Part shown: piece by piece, positions 7,088-12,718 of the stretch
Numbering within the stretch: the stretch's first letter is position 1
Layout: each line of letters opens with the position of its first letter
Origin: Gemmatimonadota bacterium
GTDB taxonomy: Bacteria; Gemmatimonadota; Gemmatimonadetes; Gemmatimonadales; GWC2-71-9
Assembly: GCA_003222235.1 (NCBI GenBank)
Contig: QHVD01000217.1
Coordinates: forward strand, 4,703 to 17,445
DNA: 12,743 nucleotides
Direction: 5' to 3'
The notes under the pieces: model-generated
Databases searched by the model: none
What the model saw: the letters and a program-made list of their open reading frames with translations, nothing else
Told to the model about the DNA's origin: nothing
Position numbers and translations under genes: made by a program

Positions 7088-7117
7088 CCAATAATCCAGG
7101 TCGGGACTCTTCAGGGG
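7088..7117 (+). repeat. Repeat copy 1, upstream of the outer-membrane protein gene
   Basis: The 18 bases GTCGGGACTCTTCAGGGG (7100-7117) recur exactly, in inverted orientation, at 12713-12730. Counting the flank CCAATAATCCAG, the match extends over 30-31 bp with one indel and two mismatches. Copy 1 lies 159 bp upstream of the beta-barrel gene and copy 2 lies 39 bp upstream of the sigma-factor gene, each in the same orientation relative to its gene. Confidence 0.8.
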
Positions 7118-7165
7118 CGGCCGGGAACTTTGCGGCGATCTAGTGCATTGATGAATCGTACAGCG

Positions 7166-7190
7166 ATGACCGATTGGGTCATGAGTACTC
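7166..7190. promoter_or_regulatory. Operator-like dyad upstream of the outer-membrane protein gene
   Basis: ATGACC (7166-7171) and GGTCAT (7177-7182) are perfect inverted arms around GATTG, directly followed by the 8-bp palindrome GAGTACTC (7183-7190). The stretch is less GC-rich than its surroundings, as promoter regions here tend to be. The cognate regulator is unknown. Confidence 0.4.
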
Positions 7191-7276
7191 ACTGACGCCG
7201 CATGGAGCCCAGCAGCGGCGTCCGTTTCACTCGGGGCGTTTGGGCCCCGTTGAACCCTGTTTTCGTGGAGGCTGTC

Positions 7277-7888
7277 ATGTTGCGACGCTTCATCTTTTCC
7301 AGCACCGTCGCGCTGTTCGCGGCGGTGACCCCTGCAGCGCTGTCCGCACAGGCGACCGACCTCGTCCGCGGCGTCGGGCGTTCCAGCTCGGGCCGCGTGA
7401 CGGTCGGCGGCTCGTTCGGCGGTCTGTCGGGCGCGGCGAATCTGAACGACGCCGGCACTGCCGACTGGCGGATCGGCTGGGCCGCGTCCGTCGACGCGAC
7501 GGCGTGGCTCACCAACAACCTGGGCGTCCGCGCGACCGGCGGTTGGGCGCAGGATAGCCTGCGCGGCGCCGCCCTCACCGGCCGGGGGAAGTTCAACAAG
7601 TTCACCTACGACGCGGCTCTCGTGCTGCGCTATCCCATCCAGACCGGTTCCGCCACCCTCAGTCCCTACGTGCTGGGCGGGGCGGGCGCCATCAGCGTGC
7701 ATCAGCTCGGCGCCAGCGACACCTGGTCCAAGTTCGCCGGCAACTTCGGCGCGGGAGTCGAATACCGCCTGGGCCGCGTCGGCATCCGCGCGGAGGGGCG
7801 GGACCTGGTTTACAAGTTCGACCGATACGGCTTCGACAAGACGCAGCACGACATCGCCTGGCAGGGCGGCGTGACGTTGTCGTTCTGA
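7277..7888 (+). CDS. Small outer-membrane beta-barrel protein
   Basis: A 203-residue secreted protein. Residues 1-24 form a signal peptide (basic MLRR, hydrophobic core, ALSA just before the likely cut). The mature part is full of Gly and alternating polar/hydrophobic stretches typical of short beta-strands, for example SGRVTVGGSFGG, WAASVDATAWL, NLGVRATGGWA and FGAGVEYRLGRVGIRAEGRD, and it ends in GGVTLSF, with the C-terminal Phe recognised by the barrel-assembly machinery. Size fits an eight-stranded barrel of the OmpW/OmpA-N/outer-membrane-beta-barrel type. Upstream Met and Val codons exist, but the ATG at 7277 is chosen because it starts the signal peptide and has GGAG at 7267-7270. Function is unknown. 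It stands alone between a repeat-containing region and a strong hairpin. Confidence 0.85.
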   Translation: MLRRFIFSSTVALFAAVTPAALSAQATDLVRGVGRSSSGRVTVGGSFGGLSGAANLNDAGTADWRIGWAASVDATAWLTNNLGVRATGGWAQDSLRGAALTGRGKFNKFTYDAALVLRYPIQTGSATLSPYVLGGAGAISVHQLGASDTWSKFAGNFGAGVEYRLGRVGIRAEGRDLVYKFDRYGFDKTQHDIAWQGGVTLSF

Positions 7889-7896
7889 CCGGTCGT

Positions 7897-7930
7897 CACC
7901 CTGGCCGGTGTCGCCGCGCCGGCCAGGGTG
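7897..7930 (+). terminator. 12-bp perfect hairpin between the barrel gene and doxX
   Basis: CACCCTGGCCGG (7897-7908) and CCGGCCAGGGTG (7919-7930) pair fully around a 10-base loop, starting 8 bp after the barrel gene stop. No T-run follows; CAT and seven C come instead. It is a likely 3'-end hairpin (Rho-assisted, or an RNA stabiliser), and doxX 31 bp further on would then be expressed at a different level. Confidence 0.65.
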
Positions 7931-7960
7931 CATCCCCCCCTACACAACGAGGTAATTGAA

Positions 7961-8386
7961 ATGCGCTACCTGGTACTCGCAGGCAGGGTCCTGTATTCGG
8001 CGATCTTCATCATGGGCTCCCCGGGACACTTCACGCAGCAGTACGTCGGCTACGCCGCCCAGCAGGGGGTACCGGCGGCGCGGGTATTGGTGCCGCTCTC
8101 CGGCCTGATCGCTCTCGCCGGGGGACTGAGTGTGTTGCTCGGCTACCGGGCGAAGGTCGGCGCGTGGCTCCTGGTCGTGTTCCTGGTGCCGGTCACGCTC
8201 GCGATCCACAACTTCTGGGCGGTGCACGATCCGATGGCGGCGCAGATCCAGCAAGTCATGTTCATGAAGAACCTCTCGATGCTGGGCGCCGCGCTGCTCA
8301 TCTCCTACTTCGGCGCCGGGCCGCTCAGCTTCGACGCCCGGCGGGCGAAGGATTTCGATCGCGCCGCTGTCGATCGCGCCGCTTGA
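7961..8386 (+). CDS. DoxX-family membrane protein
   Basis: A 141-residue inner-membrane protein with four predicted membrane segments at about residues 3-19, 42-62, 67-87 and 103-119. The pattern fits DoxX/DoxD-like proteins: Arg9 in the first helix, a small loop with GYAAQQGVP as in the family's (Y/M)-x-x-x-x-G-(V/I)-P stretch before helix 2, and HNFW after helix 3. Members have been linked to redox, thiol or quinone chemistry, but most are of unknown role. The ATG at 7961 has GAGGT at 7949-7953 and starts the first helix; a GTG at 7928 in frame falls in the preceding hairpin and is rejected. It is followed by a MarR gene 36 bp on, a common arrangement for DoxX genes, so the MarR protein may regulate it. 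Confidence 0.85.
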   Translation: MRYLVLAGRVLYSAIFIMGSPGHFTQQYVGYAAQQGVPAARVLVPLSGLIALAGGLSVLLGYRAKVGAWLLVVFLVPVTLAIHNFWAVHDPMAAQIQQVMFMKNLSMLGAALLISYFGAGPLSFDARRAKDFDRAAVDRAA

Positions 8387-8422
8387 CCGGCGAGCCCGGC
8401 GGCGCGTAAGATTGGTGAAGCA

Positions 8423-8866
8423 ATGAACAAACCGCGAGGGAAGGTCGCACGCCGCGCTGCTCCCAACGCCCTCGTGTTCTCCTTACTAGAGACCGCGGAG
8501 GCGGTGGAGGCGAGACTGGAAGCGGCCCTGAGCCCCACCGGCCTGTCCATGGCGAAGCTCGCTGTGCTTCACGTCCTGGTTGAGGCGCAGGAGCCCCTGC
8601 CGCTGTCCGATCTGGCCGAGCGCCAGCACTGTGTGCGTTCCAACATCACCCAGCTCGTCGACCGGCTCGAGAAGGACGGGTTCGTACGCCGCCGCGCGGA
8701 CCCGGATGATCGACGCAGCGTGCGCGCCGTGCTCACCGCGGCGGGGGAGCGTGCGCACGGCCAGGGGATGCGGGCCCTCGCCGCGGAGCAGCGGGCCATC
8801 ATGAGCTCGCTCGGCGCCGGAGACGCCGCAGCCTTAAAGGGGGTCCTCGAACTGCTAGCCCGGTGA
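8423..8866 (+). CDS. MarR-family transcriptional regulator
   Basis: A 147-residue DNA-binding protein. The helix-turn-helix lies at about residues 60-86 (LPLSDLAERQHCVRSNITQLVDRLEKDG), and the wing carries the family signature DPDDRR at 93-98. The flanking helices would form the dimer interface. A single cysteine, Cys70, sits at the start of the recognition-helix region, not at the N-terminal position used for peroxide sensing by OhrR. GGTGA at 8414-8418 precedes the ATG. It is 36 bp downstream of doxX on the same strand, so the two are probably co-transcribed and doxX is its most likely target. Its 3' end converges on another MarR-like gene with only 3 bp between stop codons. Confidence 0.92.
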   Translation: MNKPRGKVARRAAPNALVFSLLETAEAVEARLEAALSPTGLSMAKLAVLHVLVEAQEPLPLSDLAERQHCVRSNITQLVDRLEKDGFVRRRADPDDRRSVRAVLTAAGERAHGQGMRALAAEQRAIMSSLGAGDAAALKGVLELLAR

Positions 8867-8869
8867 GGA

Positions 8870-9298
8870 TCAGGCGCGTCCCGGCTCCAGGGCGAGCGCT
8901 GCGGCTCTGCTGCGGCGCTCGCCCCTCAGAGCGGACAGCGCGCGCTCCAGATCTCGACGATCTGCACCCAGCACCAGGTTGGCCACCTGCCGCTCGACCG
9001 CGGCGAGCCGTTCGGCACCTGCCCGGTGGCGCTCCCGGCCGACGGTCGTGATCGCGATGCCGGCCTGGCGTCGCACCAGGCCCCGGGCTTCCAGCCGGTC
9101 CAGCAGTTGACGGACCTCCGGCGGTGTCCAGCCCTTGCGCGGGGCCAGCTCGCCGGGCGGCAGGGGATGGCCCGCGTTCACCAGCTCGCTCAGCACGCCG
9201 TACTCCGCAACCGAGAGCCCCGCCTCGCGCAGCGCGCCCGCGAAGGACTCCTCCAGGGCGCGCGCCGTATGGAGCAGGGTCCATAGCAAATCGCTCAC
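8870..9298 (-). CDS. MarR-like regulator with shortened wing
   Basis: A 142-residue winged-helix protein on the minus strand, starting at a GTG with a good GAGGAG at 9305-9310, 6 bp away. AGLSVAEYGVLSELVNAG (26-43) and LPPGELAPRKGWTPPEVRQLLDRLEARGLV (46-75) match the MarR fold, but the DPxDRR wing seen in the neighbouring MarR is missing: RRQAG is followed at once by IAITTVGRERHRAG, the strand and helix that come after the wing. No cysteine is present, so metal or redox sensing through thiols is excluded. It faces away from the CsoR-family gene across a 209-bp gap, and its own promoter must lie there. Targets are unknown. It converges on the first MarR gene (3-bp gap). Confidence 0.83.
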   Translation of the reverse strand: MSDLLWTLLHTARALEESFAGALREAGLSVAEYGVLSELVNAGHPLPPGELAPRKGWTPPEVRQLLDRLEARGLVRRQAGIAITTVGRERHRAGAERLAAVERQVANLVLGADRRDLERALSALRGERRSRAAALALEPGRA

Positions 9299-9304
9299 CG
9301 GTAG

Positions 9305-9310
9305 CTCCTC
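9305..9310 (-). promoter_or_regulatory. Ribosome-binding site fixing the GTG start of the second MarR gene
   Basis: GAGGAG on the minus strand, 6 bp before the GTG at 9298. It decides this start over a longer reading in another frame that begins at 9284. Confidence 0.75.
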
Positions 9311-9404
9311 GCCACTGAGACTCCTACGAAAGCCACCCCCGCGGCATCGGGTGCCCGCCGTGTCGCCATTCTCGACTTCAAGCGACCGTGACGTGTTCGG
9401 CCAT

Positions 9405-9428
9405 CCCCCCCCCCCCCCCCCCCCCCCC
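9405..9428. repeat. 24-base C homopolymer
   Basis: An unbroken run of 24 C on the plus strand lies in the gap between the minus-strand MarR gene and the CsoR-family gene, 79 bp upstream of the latter. Such a long tract is slippage-prone in cells and also error-prone in sequencing, so its exact length should not be trusted. If real, length changes would shift promoter spacing for the genes on either side. Confidence 0.85.
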
Positions 9429-9507
9429 TCCGTGATATCCGGGCTGTCATGGGGCCTCCGGCAGGGGCTGCGGGCTCCCCCGGCACCGTCGGCGAGCGAA
9501 AACGCGC

Positions 9508-9777
9508 ATGGCCTTCCTCACGGGCAACAAGAAACAGCTCATCCATCGCATCGCGGGAATTGAAGGGCACGTCGGCTCCCTCAAGCGCCTGTTCGACGAG
9601 GACCGGGAGTGTCTGGAGATCCTCATGCAGATTTCCGCCATTCGGTCGGCGATCGATCGCCTGTCGCACGCGATCTTCGAGGAATTCGTCGAGGCGACGC
9701 TTCAGAACATCCATACCGACGAGGAGCGCTCCGCCGCCATTTCCGAGATCCGGGCGGCGATGGAGACCCTCAAGTAG
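9508..9777 (+). CDS. CsoR/RcnR/FrmR-family transcriptional repressor with reduced ligand set
   Basis: An 89-residue, all-helical protein of the DUF156 family, whose tetramers repress genes until a metal, persulfide or aldehyde is bound. KKQLIHRIAGIEGHVGSLKRLFD (8-30), Cys35 in DRECLEILMQISAIRSAIDR (32-51) and the C-terminal helix match the family without gaps. In remembered RcnR numbering the ligands are His3, Cys35, His60 and His64; here the same columns are Phe3, Cys35, Phe60 and Thr64. Cys35 is the only cysteine in the protein. A normal copper, nickel/cobalt or two-cysteine persulfide site is therefore absent. The basic helix-1 residues used for DNA contact remain. The ATG at 9508 has only a weak ribosome-binding site. 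The histidine ammonia-lyase gene starts 27 bp after the stop, so they form an operon and the lyase is its likely target. Confidence 0.88.
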   Translation: MAFLTGNKKQLIHRIAGIEGHVGSLKRLFDEDRECLEILMQISAIRSAIDRLSHAIFEEFVEATLQNIHTDEERSAAISEIRAAMETLK

Positions 9778-9804
9778 CGCGGGGCCACGTTCACCGGGGT
9801 CGTC

Positions 9805-11367
9805 ATGATCTCTATCACGGGACAGGCGTTGACGCTGGACGACGTCCAGCGCGTCGCGCTCGGGCACGAGCGCGATCTGGTCCTCTCCCCGGAGGCCAGG
9901 GAGAAGGTGAGCCGCTCGCGCCGCTTCGTAGAAGAGTTGCTCCAGGAAAACGAGCGCATCTACGGCGTAACACCCGGATTCGGGCGCCTGTCGGAGGTGT
10001 TCATCCAACCCGTCCGACGCAAGGAGCTGCAGCTCAACCTCATCAGAAGCCACGCCAGCGGCGTCGGCCAGCCGCTCAGCCCCCCCGAAGTCCGCACGAT
10101 GATGCTGCTCAGAGCGAACTCGCTCGCCCGTGGTGACTCAGGGTGCCGGGTGGAGGTCGTGGAGCGGTTGCTCGATTTCCTGCGGGTGGGCATCCATCCC
10201 GTCGTACCGGAAATCGGCTCCGTCGGCGCCAGCGGGGACCTCGCGCCCCTGGCGCACGTGGCGCTGGCGCTGGTGGGTGAAGGCGACGTCGAGATGAATG
10301 GGTCGGTGATTCCGAGCCGGGATGCGTTGTCACGATCCGGTCTGGAGCCGATCGAGCTCCTGGCGAAGGAGGGATTGGCGCTCATCAACGGGACCCAGGC
10401 CACCACCGGGCTGGGGGTCCTGTCGCTCCTCGCCGCCGAGCGAGCCGTTGAGACCGCGGAGGTCGCCGGCGCGACGAGCCTGGAAGGGCTGCGTGGAACG
10501 CCGGAGCCGTTCCGTCCGGAGGTCCAGGAGGCCCGGCCGCATCCGGGACAGATCGCGAGCGCGCAGCGGCTGCGCGCCCTGTTGGCCGACTCCGAAATCA
10601 GGGAGTCTCATCGCTACAACGACCCGCGAGTGCACGACGCCTACTCCTTACGGTGCATGCCGCAGGTCCACGGTGCCGCCCGCGGCGCTTTGAGCTACGT
10701 GCGGCAAGTCCTCGAAATCGAAGTGAACAGCACCACCGACAACCCACTGATCTTCCCGGATGCCGGGGTCGTGCTCAGCGCGGGCAACTTTCATGCGCAG
10801 GTGGTCGCACAGGCATTGGACTTCCTGGCGATCGCCGTGGCCGATGTCGCGAGCATCAGCGAGCGGCGTGTCGAACGCCTGTTGAATCCGGACCTGTCGG
10901 GGCTGCCCGCGTTTCTTGCACGGGATCCGGGAATCGAGTCGGGGTTCATGATCGCCCAGGTTGCCGCGGTCGATCTGCTGGCCGAGATGCGGGTGCTGGC
11001 CCACCCGGCCAGCGTGGACTCGGTGCCGACAAGCGGGAATAAGGAGGACCATGTCTCCATGGGGATGGCGGCCGCGCGCAAGGCACGTCGCGCGGTTGAA
11101 TGTCTCGAGTACGTTCTCGCGATCGAGCTGCTTTGCGCGACGCAAGCGCTCGAGTTCTTGAAACCGCTTCGTCCGGGGCGAGGCGTCCGGTTGGCGTATA
11201 CCTGCGTCCGGCGGCAGGTCGGGCCCCTGGAGGGCGATCGAGTGCTCACGCCGGACATCGAACGCCTGCGGCAGATGGTGCACGCGGGAGAGTTCGTGAC
11301 GCTCGCCTTCGACGAAGGGGAGCAGGTCGTGGTCCCCCGCGGAAGGCGGGCCAAGGACCATCGCTAG
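9805..11367 (+). CDS. hutH: Histidine ammonia-lyase (MIO-dependent aromatic amino acid lyase)
   Basis: A 520-residue cytosolic enzyme that would turn L-histidine into trans-urocanate and ammonia. The MIO cofactor triad Ala142-Ser143-Gly144 lies in GSVGASGDLAPLAH. Numbering matches the Pseudomonas putida enzyme as I remember it: Tyr53, His83 (in RSHASGVG), Asn195, Tyr280, Arg283, Phe329 and Glu414 are all kept. Ser82-His83 is the selectivity pair typical of histidine, not phenylalanine or tyrosine, lyases. Unusual: Pro57 where TGFG is normal (here VTPGFG), His277 where Gln is usual in VQDxYSLR, and Lys413 where Gln precedes Glu414. No hutU, hutI or hutG is present in the window, so urocanate breakdown is not encoded nearby. 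It lies 27 bp after a CsoR-family repressor gene. Its stop codon directly abuts the stop of the convergent next gene. Fold and MIO chemistry are certain; substrate is likely. Confidence 0.92.
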   Translation: MISITGQALTLDDVQRVALGHERDLVLSPEAREKVSRSRRFVEELLQENERIYGVTPGFGRLSEVFIQPVRRKELQLNLIRSHASGVGQPLSPPEVRTMMLLRANSLARGDSGCRVEVVERLLDFLRVGIHPVVPEIGSVGASGDLAPLAHVALALVGEGDVEMNGSVIPSRDALSRSGLEPIELLAKEGLALINGTQATTGLGVLSLLAAERAVETAEVAGATSLEGLRGTPEPFRPEVQEARPHPGQIASAQRLRALLADSEIRESHRYNDPRVHDAYSLRCMPQVHGAARGALSYVRQVLEIEVNSTTDNPLIFPDAGVVLSAGNFHAQVVAQALDFLAIAVADVASISERRVERLLNPDLSGLPAFLARDPGIESGFMIAQVAAVDLLAEMRVLAHPASVDSVPTSGNKEDHVSMGMAAARKARRAVECLEYVLAIELLCATQALEFLKPLRPGRGVRLAYTCVRRQVGPLEGDRVLTPDIERLRQMVHAGEFVTLAFDEGEQVVVPRGRRAKDHR

Positions 11368-11817
11368 TCACGGTCCGCCGGCCCGCAGCTGCGCGAGCCT
11401 CGCCTGCTGCTCGGCCGTGAGCTGGTTCTTGATCTGGATCAAGAGACCGATGTGCGCGCGCTTCACCTCGCGCTCGACGGCAAGCACCTTGTCGATCTGC
11501 GCCAGCGCCGCCGCCTGATCCACCAACGGCTTGTCGAGCAGCTCCCCGAATCGCCCGGTCTCCTCCTGCATCTGCCATTGCAGGTCGAGGACCTTCCCCT
11601 GGAAGTCCTTGATCGCCCGCGTGATCGCGGTGCGCTGCTCCGGTTTGAGCCCGATGGCCTGTTGCTGCTGCATCACGAGCTCCGGCGGGAACAGGTACCG
11701 GCTGAGCGGATCGTCCGGGTGAGGCGGGCTCCCCGGCCCGCCGGGGGGCTGCTGGCTCTGCACGCCGGTGACAACGAGCAGGGCGAGCACGACGATGACT
11801 GAAAGAGCGCGCTTCAT
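11368..11817 (-). CDS. Secreted LTxxQ / Spy-CpxP-like periplasmic protein
   Basis: A 149-residue exported protein. Residues 1-20 are a signal peptide (MKRALSVIVVLALLVVTGVQ), followed by a Pro/Gly linker and a helical region: a segment with LKPEQRTAITRAIKDF (57-72), a long amphipathic helix to about 130, and the LTAEQ motif at 133-137 that defines LTxxQ proteins. This group includes the periplasmic chaperones Spy and CpxP and the metal sensors CnrX and ZraP. His122 sits on the last helix ahead of LTAEQ, but the Met four residues later that I recall as a CnrX ligand is Leu here, so metal binding is doubtful. The ATG overlaps the anti-sigma stop as ATGA and has the strong site GGAGGGAGGA at 11825-11834. 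It is the third gene of the sigma operon and probably senses or buffers envelope stress. Confidence 0.82.
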   Translation of the reverse strand: MKRALSVIVVLALLVVTGVQSQQPPGGPGSPPHPDDPLSRYLFPPELVMQQQQAIGLKPEQRTAITRAIKDFQGKVLDLQWQMQEETGRFGELLDKPLVDQAAALAQIDKVLAVEREVKRAHIGLLIQIKNQLTAEQQARLAQLRAGGP

Positions 11818-12161
11818 AGGTGAATCCTCCCTCCAGTTGTGAACGTCGGCACCGTGCGCAGGAGCTCGGCGCCCGGGGTCCGAAGCAGGAAGTCCGTCGG
11901 TGCTTCCCAGCGGGTCGTGGCGAGGTCCACGAGGGCGACACGCTTCCCGCCCGTGATCGGCCACGCCAGGATGATGAGGGCCAGCGCCGTGGCGGCGACC
12001 GCCGCGGTGATGCCCGCCACCCGGCGGCGGGCCCGCCTGATCCGCTCGCGGCGGCGGACGGCGCCCGTGAGCGCGTCGTGAAACTCCGGGGCGCCTGCCG
12101 CCGCCTCTCCGCGCAAGGCGCCAAACAACTCGTGCAGCGCTCGATCCCGGTCATCGGTCAT
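11814..12161 (-). CDS. Small single-pass membrane protein, probable anti-sigma factor
   Basis: A 115-residue protein with no recognised domain. Residues 1-47 are charged and cytoplasmic (ending in the positive stretch RRRERIRRARRR, which by the positive-inside rule points the N-terminus inward), 48-69 form one membrane helix, and 70-115 would lie in the periplasm. No zinc-binding HxxxCxxC motif is present; there is no cysteine at all. The assignment rests on position: it overlaps the sigma gene before it and the LTxxQ gene after it, each by ATGA, and has the size and topology of small anti-sigma factors such as CnrY. GAGGAG lies at 12170-12175, 8 bp before the ATG at 12161. A longer upstream reading in the frame is rejected because it runs antisense-like through the sigma gene. 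It may instead be only a membrane accessory protein. Confidence 0.72.
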   Translation of the reverse strand: MTDDRDRALHELFGALRGEAAAGAPEFHDALTGAVRRRERIRRARRRVAGITAAVAATALALIILAWPITGGKRVALVDLATTRWEAPTDFLLRTPGAELLRTVPTFTTGGRIHL

Positions 12162-12673
12162 TGCTCGGTCTCCTCGAGCATGCGTCGCAGCGCCGTCTTG
12201 CCCCGCTCGTAATGGGTGCGGGCCGTGCCCAGCGCCACGCCGAGGACTCCCGCGGCCTCGGCGATCGTCAGGTCCTCGTAGAAGACGAGGTGCAGTACGT
12301 CGCGCTGGCGGGCCGGGAGCCGGCCGAGCGCCCGCACCAGCCGCGCCGTTTCCTCGGCGTGCGCAAGCGCCGTCGCCGCGTCGGGCCGGCCGTCCGCCGC
12401 CTCCGGCCCGAGCAGCAGGCGCGCCAGGGGCAGCCACCGCCCCAGCGCCGTGCGGCGCCGGGCCTCCCGCGCCGTCCGGCCGATCACCCCGAACACCCAG
12501 GTGCGAAAGCTCGAGCGCCTACCGAAGCGCGCCCGGCCGTCCAGGATCTTCAGGTAGCTTGCCTGAAGGACATCCTCGGCCGTGGTACGGTCCCAGCTGC
12601 AGCACGAGAGCGCCCACCCGAACGCCGCGGCGTGCAGCTGCTCGAGCTGGGCGGCGAGGTCCTCAGACGACAT
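12158..12673 (-). CDS. ECF-type RNA polymerase sigma factor
   Basis: A 171-residue sigma-70 family protein with only regions 2 and 4. Region 2 spans about residues 10-75, with AEDVLQASYLKIL (32-44) contacting core polymerase and SSFRTWVFGVIGRTARE (54-70) for -10 recognition. Region 4 spans about 113-166, with LPARQRDVLHLVFYEDLTIAEAAGVLGV and the helix GTARTHYERGKTALRRML for -35 recognition. The linker between them is long enough for the usual flexible connection. Cys24-Cys25 are adjacent in region 2. The stop overlaps the next start as ATGA. The upstream DNA to the window edge holds a hairpin and the second copy of the repeat. Like most ECF factors it probably controls its own operon, but I cannot identify the promoter. 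The LTxxQ gene in the operon suggests an envelope or metal stress signal. Confidence 0.93.
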   Translation of the reverse strand: MSSEDLAAQLEQLHAAAFGWALSCCSWDRTTAEDVLQASYLKILDGRARFGRRSSFRTWVFGVIGRTAREARRRTALGRWLPLARLLLGPEAADGRPDAATALAHAEETARLVRALGRLPARQRDVLHLVFYEDLTIAEAAGVLGVALGTARTHYERGKTALRRMLEETEQ

Positions 12674-12697
12674 ACGGGGCTCGGTCTCGAGGTCTGG

Positions 12698-12718
12698 CAG
12701 GGGCTGAAAAACCCCCTG
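12698..12718 (-). other. Hairpin upstream of the sigma gene
   Basis: CAGGGG (12698-12703) and CCCCTG (12713-12718) pair perfectly around a 9-base loop. Read on the minus strand, the loop contains five T. The hairpin is 25-45 bp before the sigma start and overlaps the edge of the repeat. It could be a terminator for a gene beyond the window, or an attenuator in the sigma leader. Confidence 0.5.

Larger units (their letters stand above)
6906..7276. other. 371-bp non-coding region with hairpins, G-run and repeat
   Basis: No convincing gene lies here; the open frames crossing it are antisense or out of frame. It holds a run of 10 G (7026-7035), a cluster of small dyads (7012-7085), one copy of a repeat shared with the end of the window (7088-7117), and an operator-like dyad (7166-7190). 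GGAACTT at 7124-7130 resembles the -35 element of some ECF sigma promoters, but I see no matching -10 at the right spacing. It separates the polyphosphate locus from the outer-membrane protein gene. Confidence 0.7.

Noticed and set aside
7124..7150. ECF-like -35 (GGAACTT) upstream of the beta-barrel gene
   Set aside because: No matching -10 sequence appears 16-17 bp downstream, and copy 2 of the repeat near the sigma gene has no such box, so it is not called a promoter.
7079..7933. Minus-strand open frame of 284 codons ending in the repeat
   Set aside because: It is opposite the signal-peptide beta-barrel gene and has no domain or plausible start; its end only reflects translation of the repeat.
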